In this document: one piece after another, positions 25,074 to 33,667 of the stretch
Layout: every line of letters starts with the position of its first letter
How positions within the stretch are numbered: position 1 is the first letter of the stretch
DNA from: Acinetobacter sp. Ac_5812
GTDB lineage: Bacteria > Pseudomonadota > Gammaproteobacteria > Pseudomonadales > Moraxellaceae
DNA: 64,000 nt
Direction of reading: 5' to 3'
NCBI RefSeq assembly: GCF_013072695.1
Contig: NZ_LXUK01000005.1
Span: forward strand, 1 to 64,000
The notes under the pieces: generated by a model
Databases searched by the model: none
What the model was told of the DNA's origin: nothing
What the model saw: only the letters and a program-made list of their open reading frames with translations
Translations under genes and position numbers: made by a program

Positions 25074-25502
25074 TTAGATGTCCAAAACTTGTGGCTGTTG
25101 AGCAGTATGAGGATGCTCAGTACCAGCGTACACTTTCATTTTTTTGATCATTGCATAACCAAGAGGACCTTTTGGTAACATACCTTTAACAGCTTTTTCT
25201 AAAACTGCTTCAGGTTTGTGAGCAATTAACTTCTCGAAGTTAGTCTCACGGATACCACCAGGGAAACCAGTATGGCGATAATATTTCTTATCAAGCGCTT
25301 TTTTACCAGTCACTTGAACGTGTTCAGCATTGATCACAACGATGTAGTCGCCTGTGTCAACGTGAGGAGTATAAGAAGTTTTGTGCTTACCGCGTAAACG
25401 ACGAGCGATTTCAGTCGCAAGGCGACCTAAAGTTTTGCCAGAAGCATCAACAACATACCAGTCGTGTTGAACTTCAGCTGGCTTAGCGCTGAGAGTTTTC
25501 AT
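25074..25502 (-). CDS. rplM: 50S ribosomal protein L13
   Basis: A 142-residue L13 with [37 protein letters not shown], and the [13 protein letters not shown] [20 protein letters not shown]. It is the first gene of the rplM-rpsI operon and has a strong promoter and a leader hairpin upstream. Confidence 0.97.
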   Translation of the reverse strand: MKTLSAKPAEVQHDWYVVDASGKTLGRLATEIARRLRGKHKTSYTPHVDTGDYIVVINAEHVQVTGKKALDKKYYRHTGFPGGIRETNFEKLIAHKPEAVLEKAVKGMLPKGPLGYAMIKKMKVYAGTEHPHTAQQPQVLDI

Positions 25503-25526
25503 TTAAACCACTACCTATTATAGTTG

Positions 25527-25552
25527 GTTTGGACGGTGAAATCTGTCCAAAC
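25527..25552 (-). promoter_or_regulatory. rplM leader hairpin
   Basis: On the minus strand GTTTGGAC pairs perfectly with GTCCAAAC around a 10-nt loop, in the transcript between the promoter at 25566-25594 and the start codon. The stem ends 24 nt before the rplM ATG. Autogenous control of rplM-rpsI by L13 at the leader is known in E. coli; whether this hairpin is the target is inference. Confidence 0.5.
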
Positions 25553-25565
25553 AAAAGGAGACCGA

Positions 25566-25594
25566 ATTCTACATGGATTTATAAAAATGCACAA
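25566..25594 (-). promoter_or_regulatory. rplM-rpsI promoter
   Basis: On the minus strand TTGTGC (25594-25589), a 17-bp spacer and TAGAAT (25571-25566) form a good sigma-70 promoter about 65 bp upstream of the rplM start. Confidence 0.7.
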
Positions 25595-25768
25595 GAAAAA
25601 ATCACCTGAAAGGTCAGAAAATGCTGCAATGTGACTGAATTTGTAAGTAAGGCGACCTTTATTGATGGCAACATTATTTGCCTTGTGAGGGGGGCAGATT
25701 TGACCTATTATTTTTTAGCAAACGTTTGAAATAAATAGAAGTATTAAGCTTTTCTGCTGGGGAATTTG

Positions 25769-26389
25769 ATGAAGTTGTCGTTTTCTACAAAAATTGTTGT
25801 AGTTACATTATTAATAGGTGTTTGTTCTACACAGACAAATGCACGACGGCTTTATAAGTGGGTGGATCAAACCAGCGTCACCAATTATTCAGAATTTCAG
25901 CCCAAAGAGGGAACCAGCCGAAAATTAGAGGTTCTGGAAAGTCTAGGCAATGATCACGTCGACCCCGCTATGGCTGTAACGGCTGAGATGAAAGCGATCG
26001 AGATCCCTGTCGATCAACTCAATCTTCATGGGCAAGCTGCAAATACAACGGCTCAGCAACCGATGACACAAACTGTGGTGAAACAAGGGTCAATCGCAGC
26101 ACCTTATGCTCGACCTGTAAGCACTGTGGTTGCGCCAACTCCTGTGGAGAAGAAAGAGACTCAAGTCGTACAAGTGGCTGAAAAGAAAGAAGCTGTTAGC
26201 AATCCATTGGCAGATAAATCCGCGAGTGCTGTAGCAGTCCCTGAGAAAAAAGAAGAAGCAGTGACGGTACAGGCTGAGAAGAAAGTACAGCCCAAAATTA
26301 ATCCGTGGACACGCAAGGTCGAGTTTGTACCTTCGAATCTAGTGCCACAAAACTTACCCAAAGCGACCACAAATCCCGAAGTAAAGTAA
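25769..26389 (+). CDS. DUF4124 domain-containing exported protein
   Basis: A 206-residue protein with an N-terminal signal (KIVVVTLLIGVCSTQTNA) followed at once by the short DUF4124 motif RRLYKWVDQTSVTNYSEFQP. The rest is low-complexity, rich in Ala, Val, Lys, Glu, with repeated EKKE/EKKV blocks, and is probably unstructured in the periplasm. DUF4124 is found at the start of many cell-envelope proteins, and no function is established. ATG 25769 is used because CTGGGGA lies upstream. Confidence 0.75.
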   Translation: MKLSFSTKIVVVTLLIGVCSTQTNARRLYKWVDQTSVTNYSEFQPKEGTSRKLEVLESLGNDHVDPAMAVTAEMKAIEIPVDQLNLHGQAANTTAQQPMTQTVVKQGSIAAPYARPVSTVVAPTPVEKKETQVVQVAEKKEAVSNPLADKSASAVAVPEKKEEAVTVQAEKKVQPKINPWTRKVEFVPSNLVPQNLPKATTNPEVK

Positions 26390-26466
26390 ATTATAAAAAA
26401 TGAAAGGCTATAGCTCGTTTTAGATTTTGGTTACACTAGATGTAATCAAAAAGATTGGCGATACCT

Positions 26467-27435
26467 ATGCTCCCTTTATATGTCACTTCAGGCGAACCTG
26501 CAGGAATTGGCCCAGACATCTGCCTGAGTTTGGCAGAGCGTGTAGATGAGCGGCCCATTGTTATTTTGGCTGATATGCAAATGTTGCAGCAACGCGCCAA
26601 TCTTTTAGGTGTTGATGTTGAACTGATTGCTTATCAAGGACAGACTGAATCTAGTTTGCTGGGACAACTTTTTGTTGAACATGTGCCTTTAGCTAAGCCT
26701 GTTGTGTTGGGACAGTTAGATTCAGCCAATGCCGCTTATGTACTGGAACAATTACGCCGTTCAGCTGATTATGCAGTGTCTGGACAGAGCGTGGGTGTTG
26801 CAACAGCGCCAGTGCAAAAGTCGATTATCAATGATGCGGGCATTGCATTTAGCGGGCATACCGAATATTACCAAGAGTTTGCTGGCATTGATCGGGTGGT
26901 GATGATGTTGGCCACCAAAACATTGCGTGTTGCCTTGGCGACGACACACCTACCTTTGCGGGATGTAGCTGATGCAATTACACAACAGCGCCTACATCAA
27001 GTGATTGATATTCTGATTCATGATTTAAAAACAAAATTTAAAATTGCTCAGCCACGTATTTTGGTCTGTGGTCTGAATCCACATGCTGGTGAAGATGGCT
27101 ATTTGGGTCGAGAAGAAATCGAAGTCATTAATCCTGTGCTGGAAAGTTATCACGCACAGGGGATTAACATGAGCCTCAGTTTACCTGCGGATACCTTGTT
27201 TACCCCAGAAAATCTAAAAGATGCCGATGCTGTTCTAGCGATGTATCACGATCAAGGTCTACCTGTGTTAAAATCACAAGGCTTTGGTGAAGCAGTTAAC
27301 ATTACATTAGGCTTGCCATTTATTCGGACTTCGGTCGATCATGGTACAGCACTTTCTCTTGCAGGCACTGGACAGGCGAAAGCATCAAGCTTACATGTCG
27401 CAGTGGATTTAGCACTTGATTTAGCCCGTCAGTGA
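26467..27435 (+). CDS. pdxA: PdxA, 4-hydroxythreonine-4-phosphate dehydrogenase
   Basis: A 322-residue PdxA, which oxidises 4-phosphohydroxy-L-threonine with NAD+ in pyridoxal-5-phosphate synthesis. It opens PLYVTSGEPAGIGPD; metal-binding histidines lie in SGHTEYYQE, ATTHLPLRDV and AMYHDQGLPVLK, and TSVDHGTALSLAGTG closes the active site. The frame extends to a TTG at 26455, but ATG 26467 begins at the family start. It heads the pdxA-rsmA-apaH group common in proteobacteria. Confidence 0.93.
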   Translation: MLPLYVTSGEPAGIGPDICLSLAERVDERPIVILADMQMLQQRANLLGVDVELIAYQGQTESSLLGQLFVEHVPLAKPVVLGQLDSANAAYVLEQLRRSADYAVSGQSVGVATAPVQKSIINDAGIAFSGHTEYYQEFAGIDRVVMMLATKTLRVALATTHLPLRDVADAITQQRLHQVIDILIHDLKTKFKIAQPRILVCGLNPHAGEDGYLGREEIEVINPVLESYHAQGINMSLSLPADTLFTPENLKDADAVLAMYHDQGLPVLKSQGFGEAVNITLGLPFIRTSVDHGTALSLAGTGQAKASSLHVAVDLALDLARQ

Positions 27436-27466
27436 TGGGCAAGAAATTATTCACGTTGGAATTATT

Positions 27467-28279
27467 ATGTATCAAATTAATGCCCTGAACCCTAAAGATG
27501 AAGGGCATCAGGCCCGAAAACGTTTTGGTCAAAACTTCTTACATGATCAACGTGTGATTGCCAAAATTGTACGCTCGGTGAATCCGCGTGCGGGCGAAAA
27601 TATTGTCGAAATCGGACCGGGTTTGGCAGCATTGACTTCACCTTTAATTGGCGAATGTGACGCGTTGACGGTGGTTGAACTGGATCGCGATTTGGCCGCG
27701 GGTTTACCGGGGCGTGTGCCACATCCGGAACGTTTGACGATTATTGAAGCCGATGCGTTGAAATACGACTTCACACAACTGTTTCAAGACGGTCGTCCGC
27801 TGCGTGTGGTGGGTAATTTACCTTATAACATTTCAACGCCACTGTTGTTCCATCTCTTGGAGTTTGGTGACAAAGTCAAAGACATGCATTTCATGCTGCA
27901 AAAGGAAGTGGTTGATCGTATTACGGCAACACCAAACACCAAAGAATATGGTCGTTTATCGGTGATGATCCAGTATTACTGTAAACCAACCTTCTTGTTT
28001 GAAGTGCCACCGGGCTCCTTCAATCCGCCACCGAAGGTAACTTCAGCCGTTTTCCGTTTAGAGCCATATGCAACTAAACCGATCGTGGCAAAAAACGAGA
28101 AAGCTTTAGCGCGTTTAGTGGGGCATGTATTTACCCAGCGTCGTAAGACCTTACGCAATAGCTTAAAAGGCATGTTGGTGGAAGATGGCTTTGAGAAAGC
28201 AGGGGTTGATCCGATGGCACGTCCAGAAACCTTAAGCCTAGCTGACTTTGTCGCGCTTTCTGATCAGATGGTGTCTTAA
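27467..28279 (+). CDS. rsmA: RsmA (KsgA), 16S rRNA A1518/A1519 dimethyltransferase
   Basis: A 270-residue SAM-dependent rRNA methyltransferase. It has RKRFGQNFLHD at the N-terminus, the SAM-binding VEIGPGLAALT, VVELDRDLA, and the catalytic NLPYNISTPLLF motif. It dimethylates two adjacent adenosines near the 3' end of 16S rRNA during 30S maturation. Its stop overlaps the apaH start (TAATG). Confidence 0.96.
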   Translation: MYQINALNPKDEGHQARKRFGQNFLHDQRVIAKIVRSVNPRAGENIVEIGPGLAALTSPLIGECDALTVVELDRDLAAGLPGRVPHPERLTIIEADALKYDFTQLFQDGRPLRVVGNLPYNISTPLLFHLLEFGDKVKDMHFMLQKEVVDRITATPNTKEYGRLSVMIQYYCKPTFLFEVPPGSFNPPPKVTSAVFRLEPYATKPIVAKNEKALARLVGHVFTQRRKTLRNSLKGMLVEDGFEKAGVDPMARPETLSLADFVALSDQMVS

Positions 28280-29118
28280 TGCCTAAACGCTATAACTATG
28301 TCATTGGTGATGTGCAAGGCTGTTTTGAAGCACTGAAAGCGTTGCTGAAAGAAATCCGCTTTGATCCAGACCAAGACTTTTTATGGTTTGCGGGTGATCT
28401 GATTGCACGTGGTGAAAACTCGGTGGGCGCATTACGCTTTATTAAAAAACTGGCGGATCGCGGTGCTGCCGCAACGGTGTTAGGCAATCACGACTTGACC
28501 TTGATTGCCTGTGCCCGTGGTTTTAAAAAGGCCAAAGACAAAGATCATACTCAAGAAGTGATTGATGCCATTGATGGCGATGAGTTGATTGATTGGTTGC
28601 GTAAACAACCGTTAAGCCTATCTCCGAATGCACAGACCTTGATTACCCATGCAGGTGTGCCATGTATCTGGAATGCCGAAAAAACGGTGGCATTGGCACA
28701 AGAAGTCCAACAGGTGGTGGGTCATGACGATCTCTCGGTTTTGGATAGCTTTCTTGCCGAGATGTATGGTTCACAACCTGATGTGTGGTCAGATGAACTT
28801 ACAGGTATGGCCCGCTTACGCTGTATCACCAATTATCTTACGCGGATGCGTTTGACTGATGCCGAAGGTCGTTTGGAATTCGATTTTAAAGATGCGCTTG
28901 ATGCACCAATGCCAGTAGGTTTCCAACCATGGTTTGAGTTTGAAAGTCAGGCAGCACAGACCCATCAGTTGATTTTCGGACATTGGGCAGCTTTGCAGGG
29001 CAAGACCATTAGCGCTCAAATTCAAAATGTCGATGGTGGCTGTGTTTGGGGACAGCAATTGATGGCGTTCCGTTTGGAAGATCAACGCATGTTTGCGGTG
29101 GACAATCCTTTAGCTTGA
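28279..29118 (+). CDS. apaH: ApaH, symmetrical diadenosine tetraphosphatase
   Basis: A 279-residue metallophosphatase with the signature blocks YVIGDVQGCFEAL, FAGDLIARGENS, VLGNHDLTLI and ITHAGVP, which bind two metal ions. It splits Ap4A to two ADP and also removes Np4-type caps from RNA. It is translationally coupled to rsmA. Confidence 0.95.
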   Translation: MPKRYNYVIGDVQGCFEALKALLKEIRFDPDQDFLWFAGDLIARGENSVGALRFIKKLADRGAAATVLGNHDLTLIACARGFKKAKDKDHTQEVIDAIDGDELIDWLRKQPLSLSPNAQTLITHAGVPCIWNAEKTVALAQEVQQVVGHDDLSVLDSFLAEMYGSQPDVWSDELTGMARLRCITNYLTRMRLTDAEGRLEFDFKDALDAPMPVGFQPWFEFESQAAQTHQLIFGHWAALQGKTISAQIQNVDGGCVWGQQLMAFRLEDQRMFAVDNPLA

Positions 29119-29231
29119 ATAAGAGCAATTTAAGTTTGATCTAAATATTTTTATCTAGAGTTTGTTGGAAAAAATTATCTTAACGGAGTCTTGATAAATT
29201 CTCATCGGATTACAGAATCAGCCTGCGGCTC

Positions 29232-29391
29232 GCCCTACTTTTCTTTTGGGAAAAGTAGGCAAAACCTGAGGGGCGAGTAGCAAAGATTAATAATCTTTGC
29301 CGTACCGTAAGATGAAAGCTATGCTTGAGTCCTAAACTACGCACTTCGTTTATCTTGCGCTAAGGCAAAGCTTAATCGCTTTGGCTTGCGC
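29232..29391. repeat. Palindrome-rich intergenic element
   Basis: Three hairpins lie in a row in the 446-bp gap after apaH: GCCCTACTTTTC/GAAAAGTAGGC (29232-29260), the palindrome GCAAAGATTAATAATCTTTGC (29280-29300, 21 bp; slightly over-long here so only its ends matter), and the imperfect GCGCTAAGGCAAAGC / GCTTTGGCTTGCGC (29357-29391). GC content rises relative to the flanks. It contains no convincing gene and resembles a dispersed Acinetobacter intergenic repeat. Confidence 0.6.
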
Positions 29392-29462
29392 AGGTTGCTG
29401 ATGACGTTTCCGAGTATCATGTTTCTGATCAAACTTAGGTTAAGTATTTATTGTGTTGTGTG

Positions 29463-29497
29463 CAAATACCCAGTTTCAGACTGGGCATTTTTTATTT
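29463..29497 (+). terminator. Terminator
   Basis: CCCAG pairs with CTGGG (29469-29485), extended by flanking A/T pairs, and is followed by TTTTTTATTTT. It would shield the glycosyltransferase promoter from upstream reading. Confidence 0.7.
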
Positions 29498-29502
29498 TAA
29501 GA

Positions 29503-29541
29503 CTGTCAAAAAACTGTCATAGACTGATCATTAAAGTGTCA
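29503..29541 (+). promoter_or_regulatory. Pho box (PhoB operator) of the GT4-PAP2 operon
   Basis: CTGTCAAAAAACTGTCAT at 29503-29520 has two CTGTCA repeats exactly 11 bp apart and matches the E. coli Pho box CTGTCATAAAACTGTCAT at 17 of 18 positions. Further half-sites (CTGATCA at 29524, GTGTCA at 29536) follow. It lies 45-62 bp before the ATG at 29565. The match is direct; PhoB control is inferred. Confidence 0.75.
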
Positions 29542-29564
29542 AATAATGTTTTTAAGCTGAAAGC

Positions 29565-30866
29565 ATGAAAATAACGACACAAATGGATGGCGATATGCAA
29601 AGTACATACGCGACATCTCTATTCAAGCAAGAGTTTCCTGAAAATTTTAAATTTTACTTTAAAAGGAAACAACTCAAAAATAAACAAGATGAATTGTCTG
29701 AGCTCCGTGATCTCGTTCGTCCTCGTCTCCGAATTGCCATTGTAACCGAAACATGGCCACCAGAAATCAATGGCGTAGCGCTGTCGATGATGCAATTGTG
29801 TCAAGGTTTGCAGCGATTAGGGCATAAAATTTTGTTGGTACGACCAACCCAAAAAGCAGTCTGTACCGAATTTCATCCAGAACAAGAATGTTTGGTGATG
29901 TCACAACCGATTCCGAAATATCCAAGTATTCAGTTTGGTTGGCCGCAATATATTAAAGTGTCCAAAGCCTTTGAAAAATTTGCGCCAGATGTGGTGCATA
30001 TTGTGACTGAAGGGCCTTTGGGTTTGACCGCCTTACAAGCAGCAAAATCAAGAAAAATAGCCGTCTCCAGTGGTTTTCATTCAGCCTTTCATGATTTTAG
30101 CCGCTTCTTTGATCTGGCTTTCTTGGTTAAACCAATTCAGCGCTATTTAACTTGGTTTCATAACAGTACCGATGTGACCTGTGTGCCAAGCCAATATACC
30201 GAACAAGCTTTACGTGGTTTCGGTGTGACTTGCCCATTGGTGGTGGTTGGACGTGGTGTGGATACTGAAAAATTCTCAGCGAAGCACCGTTCACAACAAC
30301 TGCGCCAACAATGGGGTGTCGATGCTGATACCCGAGTGATGTTGTATGTCGGACGTTTATCACCCGAAAAAGAAGTCGATGTGCTGATTAAAAGCTTTCA
30401 TGCATTACAGGCCCAACAAGGCAAAAATAGTAAGTTTGTGATTGTTGGTGATGGCCCAGATCGTGCCCGTCTGGGCAAGATGGCACAATCGGATGACATT
30501 ATTTTTATGGGCAGTCTGAGTGGTCGTGAACTCTCGGCAGCTTATGCCAGTGCCGATGTTTTTGCCTTTGCCAGCCAAGCCGATACGTTTGGAAATGTGG
30601 TCTTAGAAGCAATTGCCAGTGGCTTAGCAGTGGTTGCCTATGATTATGTCTGCGCCCATCAGCATGTACAACCGAATGTGACTGGCTGGTTGAGTCCATT
30701 AGGACAAACAGATCATCTCATTCAATCGATTTGCCAATTACCTGCCTTGCCGCAATTACGACAAATGGGCTTATTGGCCAGTGAAAGTGTGCAGCAAAGT
30801 AGTTGGCAGTTTCCAGTACAACAATTAGAACAAGCATTGTATCAAGTCGTGAGGAGTCTCCCATGA
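29565..30866 (+). CDS. GT4-family glycosyltransferase, probable lipid glycosyltransferase
   Basis: A 433-residue GT-B enzyme of family GT4. The N-terminal Rossmann domain begins about residue 50 (RIAIVTETWPPEINGVALSM); the C-terminal nucleotide-sugar domain has YVGRLSPEKEVDVLIKSF and the ExxxxxxxE segment in FASQADTFGNVVLEAIASG. The sequence type is like those used for glycosyl-diacylglycerols. With the PAP2 phosphatase next to it and a Pho box upstream, a role in replacing phospholipid by glycolipid under phosphate limitation is plausible. The first ~45 residues are extra, and ATGs at 29583 and 29595 are alternative starts. Confidence 0.8.
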   Translation: MKITTQMDGDMQSTYATSLFKQEFPENFKFYFKRKQLKNKQDELSELRDLVRPRLRIAIVTETWPPEINGVALSMMQLCQGLQRLGHKILLVRPTQKAVCTEFHPEQECLVMSQPIPKYPSIQFGWPQYIKVSKAFEKFAPDVVHIVTEGPLGLTALQAAKSRKIAVSSGFHSAFHDFSRFFDLAFLVKPIQRYLTWFHNSTDVTCVPSQYTEQALRGFGVTCPLVVVGRGVDTEKFSAKHRSQQLRQQWGVDADTRVMLYVGRLSPEKEVDVLIKSFHALQAQQGKNSKFVIVGDGPDRARLGKMAQSDDIIFMGSLSGRELSAAYASADVFAFASQADTFGNVVLEAIASGLAVVAYDYVCAHQHVQPNVTGWLSPLGQTDHLIQSICQLPALPQLRQMGLLASESVQQSSWQFPVQQLEQALYQVVRSLP

Positions 30867-30905
30867 CCGCGACTTAAGCTACTCTCAAAAAAGAGGAGAA
30901 ATCGT

Positions 30906-31457
30906 ATGAATCTTCAAAATGCAAAAATAAAAATACTCGATTTAGATTTAAAGGGCTGTGTTTACCTCAATCACCTTTCTCAGTCACAACGGATCGCTTT
31001 ATTTTTTAAAACGATCAGTCGTTTGGGGGATGGGCCATTTTGGTATGTCATGTTGTTGTCTGTATGGGCAATGCAAGGTCTGGCATACGGGCTGCAAATA
31101 TTGTATGTGATTGCGGCAGGTTCTGTCGGAACCTTGATCTATAAGTTTTTAAAAAATAAAACTACCCGCCCAAGACCCTATCAAGTGCATCAAGTGATTG
31201 TCTTGGGTGAGCGACCACTCGATCATTTTAGCTTTCCATCAGGTCACACTTTACATGCGGTGATGGTGACCATCACTTTGGGCTATATTCAACCTCTACT
31301 ATTACTGTTAATGCTGCCATTCACCATTTTGGTTGCCTTATCTCGAATGGTACTCGGTCTACATTATCCAAGTGATGTGATTGTAGGGGCAATGATAGGT
31401 GCATCGGTTGCCAGTGGTATTATCTTATTGGCTCCAACGGCCAATATCGCTTTGTAA
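30906..31457 (+). CDS. PAP2-family membrane phosphatase
   Basis: A 183-residue integral membrane protein with the three acid-phosphatase motifs of the PAP2 superfamily: K...TTRPRP near residue 82, FPSGHTLH near residue 110 and SRMVLGLHYPSD near residue 155. Members dephosphorylate phosphatidate, undecaprenyl-PP or similar lipids. AAGAGGAGAAAT precedes the start. It follows the GT4 gene by 39 bp and should share its Pho-box promoter; phosphatidate phosphatase supplying diacylglycerol to the transferase is the attractive reading. Confidence 0.85.
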   Translation: MNLQNAKIKILDLDLKGCVYLNHLSQSQRIALFFKTISRLGDGPFWYVMLLSVWAMQGLAYGLQILYVIAAGSVGTLIYKFLKNKTTRPRPYQVHQVIVLGERPLDHFSFPSGHTLHAVMVTITLGYIQPLLLLLMLPFTILVALSRMVLGLHYPSDVIVGAMIGASVASGIILLAPTANIAL

Positions 31458-31553
31458 TGTGTTTTATCTCGAATTTAGTGACAGAACACTATCTCTTAAA
31501 TTGCATGATTTGTTAAAGTACGCTCAATTACACATATTTATTTAGGTTATCAT

Positions 31554-31754
31554 ATGGGCTTACGTTGGACAGATACGATTGATATTGCGATTGAACTCAC
31601 CGAAGCACATCCAGATGTAGATCCACAATGGATCCGTTTTACCGATTTACATGCATGGGTATGTGCTTTGCCTGACTTTAGTGATGACCCAAATAAGTCA
31701 ACTGAAGGTTTGCTTGAAGCCATTCAAATGGCATGGTTGGATGAAGTTCGTTAA
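31554..31754 (+). CDS. iscX: IscX, Fe-S cluster assembly modulator
   Basis: A 66-residue IscX: LRWTDTIDIAIELTEAHPDV, DPQWIRFTDLHAWVCALPDF and the LEAIQMAWLDE ending. It binds IscS and iron and tunes Fe-S cluster assembly. Here it lies apart from any isc operon within the window. Confidence 0.93.
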   Translation: MGLRWTDTIDIAIELTEAHPDVDPQWIRFTDLHAWVCALPDFSDDPNKSTEGLLEAIQMAWLDEVR

Positions 31755-31792
31755 AAATTCGTCAGAAAACGCTTAAGTTTTGCATATTCAAG

Positions 31793-31821
31793 CTGATTAT
31801 TAGCGATGACATCGGTATAAT
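31793..31821 (+). promoter_or_regulatory. ndk promoter
   Basis: A perfect TATAAT at 31816-31821 with a weak -35 (CTGATT) 17 bp upstream, 41 bp before the ndk ATG. AGGAGT precedes the start codon. Confidence 0.55.
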
Positions 31822-31861
31822 GCGGCAAATTTTTTAGTTTAAACCATAATAGGAGTCAATC

Positions 31862-32293
31862 ATGGCGATTGAACGTACTTTATCTATCGTAAAACCAGAT
31901 GCAGTATCTAAAAACCACATCGGCGACATCTTTGCTCGTTTCGAAAAATCAGGTTTGAAAATTGTTGCAACTAAAATGAAACACCTTTCTCAAGCTGATG
32001 CTGAAGGTTTCTATGCTGAGCACAAAGAACGTGGTTTCTTTGCTGACTTAGTTGCATTCATGACTTCTGGTCCAGTGGTTGTTTCAGTTCTTGAAGGCGA
32101 AAATGCAGTTCTTGCTCACCGCGAAATTTTAGGCGCTACAAACCCTAAAGAAGCTGCTCCTGGCACAATCCGCGCTGACTTCGCTGTAAGCATCGACGAA
32201 AACGCTGCTCACGGTTCTGACTCAGTTGCTTCTGCTGAGCGTGAAATCGCTTACTTCTTTGCTGATAACGAGATTTGCCCACGCACTCGTTAA
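31862..32293 (+). CDS. ndk: Nucleoside diphosphate kinase
   Basis: A 143-residue Ndk. It starts [20 protein letters not shown]; the phospho-accepting His is in SAHG-type motif [20 protein letters not shown] (AAHGSDS). It moves the terminal phosphate between nucleoside di- and triphosphates. Codon choice is uniform and strong, as for a highly expressed gene, and it has its own promoter and terminator. Confidence 0.96.
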   Translation: MAIERTLSIVKPDAVSKNHIGDIFARFEKSGLKIVATKMKHLSQADAEGFYAEHKERGFFADLVAFMTSGPVVVSVLEGENAVLAHREILGATNPKEAAPGTIRADFAVSIDENAAHGSDSVASAEREIAYFFADNEICPRTR

Positions 32294-32308
32294 TCCAAAG
32301 TATTCAGA

Positions 32309-32345
32309 CCAGATAAGTGGTATACTACTTATCTGGTTTTTTATT
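32309..32345 (+). terminator. Terminator after ndk
   Basis: CCAGATAAGT pairs with ACTTATCTGG around an 8-nt loop, then TTTTTTATTT. Confidence 0.9.
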
Positions 32346-32414
32346 TCTTATAGCTTGTGTTGTGCGAATAATGCACAGCATTTTTTAGCGTCGATATTGT
32401 TTAGGTAAATATAC

Positions 32415-33650
32415 ATGAGTTCTGCAGTGGTCGTTTCATCAGAAAATTTAGATGAAAAACAACAGTCTGTTTCTACGCCTGTCGTTCATGCTGCCGAGAA
32501 AAAAGTAAATTTACTTGGCATGTCTCGAGCTGAATTAGAAAAATTCTTCGAAGGCTTGGGCGAAAAGAAATTTCGTGCCGGTCAGGTCATGAAATGGATT
32601 CATCAATATTTTGTGACTGATTTTGCTGAGATGAGCAATATCTCAGGTAAATTACGAGAGAAACTCGAAAAGATTTGTGAGATTAAAGCACCTGATGTGG
32701 TGCATCGTAACTATTCGAAAGATGGAACCCGTAAGTGGGTGTTCCGTGTAGGCGATGGTGACGGCTCTTTGGTTGAAACCGTATTGATTCCTGCGGAAGA
32801 TAAAACAGGTGCACGTAAGACTTTGTGTATTTCATCACAAGTGGGCTGTGCATTGGATTGTTCATTCTGTTCTACAGGTAAGCAAGGTTTTCAACGTGAT
32901 TTAACCCCAGCTGAAATCATTGGTCAGTTATGGATGGCGAACTATTCCTATATGGAAGAAGTGCCTGTGGCTGAACGTGAACGTACCGTGACCAATGTGG
33001 TGATGATGGGGATGGGCGAGCCTTTACTCAACTATGATGCTGTGCTCAGTTCTATGCAGCTCATGCTGGACGATTTTGCTTATGGTATGTCAAAACGCCG
33101 TGTAACCTTATCGACTTCAGGTGTCGTACCGAAAATTGATCAACTGGCGCAAGATATCGATGTTGCTTTGGCGATTTCCTTACATGCACCAAATGATGAA
33201 TTGCGTAACGAACTGGTACCGATTAATAAAAAATATCCATTACAACAATTGATTGCGGCTTGCCAACGTTATCTCGCTAAAGATGGTAATGAAAGTTCAC
33301 GTCGTCACGTCACCATTGAATATGTGATGCTCGATGGTGTTAATGATAAGCCTGAGCACGCGCAACAATTATTAAAACTGTTAAAAAATCTACCGAGTAA
33401 GATCAATCTTATTCCATTTAATCCGTTCCCGCATGCGCCGTATGGTCGCTCGAGTCGTAACCGAATTATTGCCTTCCAAAAAACTTTGTCGGATGCTGGA
33501 TTTGTGTGTACGATTCGTCAGACACGTGGTGATGATATTGATGCTGCGTGTGGACAATTGGTAGGACAGGTTGCTGACCGTACTCGTCGTGCTGAACAAT
33601 GGAAAAAGAAAGTGGCGCAACAACAAGAAATTTTGCGCACACAAGGATAA
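32415..33650 (+). CDS. rlmN: RlmN, 23S rRNA A2503 / tRNA A37 C2-methyltransferase
   Basis: A 411-residue radical-SAM enzyme. It has the cluster motif [15 protein letters not shown] near residue 147, [12 protein letters not shown], and the C-terminal [17 protein letters not shown] with the methyl-carrying cysteine. RlmN methylates A2503 of 23S rRNA and A37 of some tRNAs. It has an extra ~30 residues at the N-terminus. It heads the conserved rlmN-pilW-rodZ-ispG-hisS-yfgM-bamB-der string. Confidence 0.95.
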   Translation: MSSAVVVSSENLDEKQQSVSTPVVHAAEKKVNLLGMSRAELEKFFEGLGEKKFRAGQVMKWIHQYFVTDFAEMSNISGKLREKLEKICEIKAPDVVHRNYSKDGTRKWVFRVGDGDGSLVETVLIPAEDKTGARKTLCISSQVGCALDCSFCSTGKQGFQRDLTPAEIIGQLWMANYSYMEEVPVAERERTVTNVVMMGMGEPLLNYDAVLSSMQLMLDDFAYGMSKRRVTLSTSGVVPKIDQLAQDIDVALAISLHAPNDELRNELVPINKKYPLQQLIAACQRYLAKDGNESSRRHVTIEYVMLDGVNDKPEHAQQLLKLLKNLPSKINLIPFNPFPHAPYGRSSRNRIIAFQKTLSDAGFVCTIRQTRGDDIDAACGQLVGQVADRTRRAEQWKKKVAQQQEILRTQG

Positions 33651-33667
33651 TACTTGGGGAAAAGGCG

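Noticed and set aside
29386..29568. 60-codon frame upstream of the GT4 gene
   Set aside because: It runs through a hairpin repeat, the terminator and the Pho box, so it cannot be a real gene.
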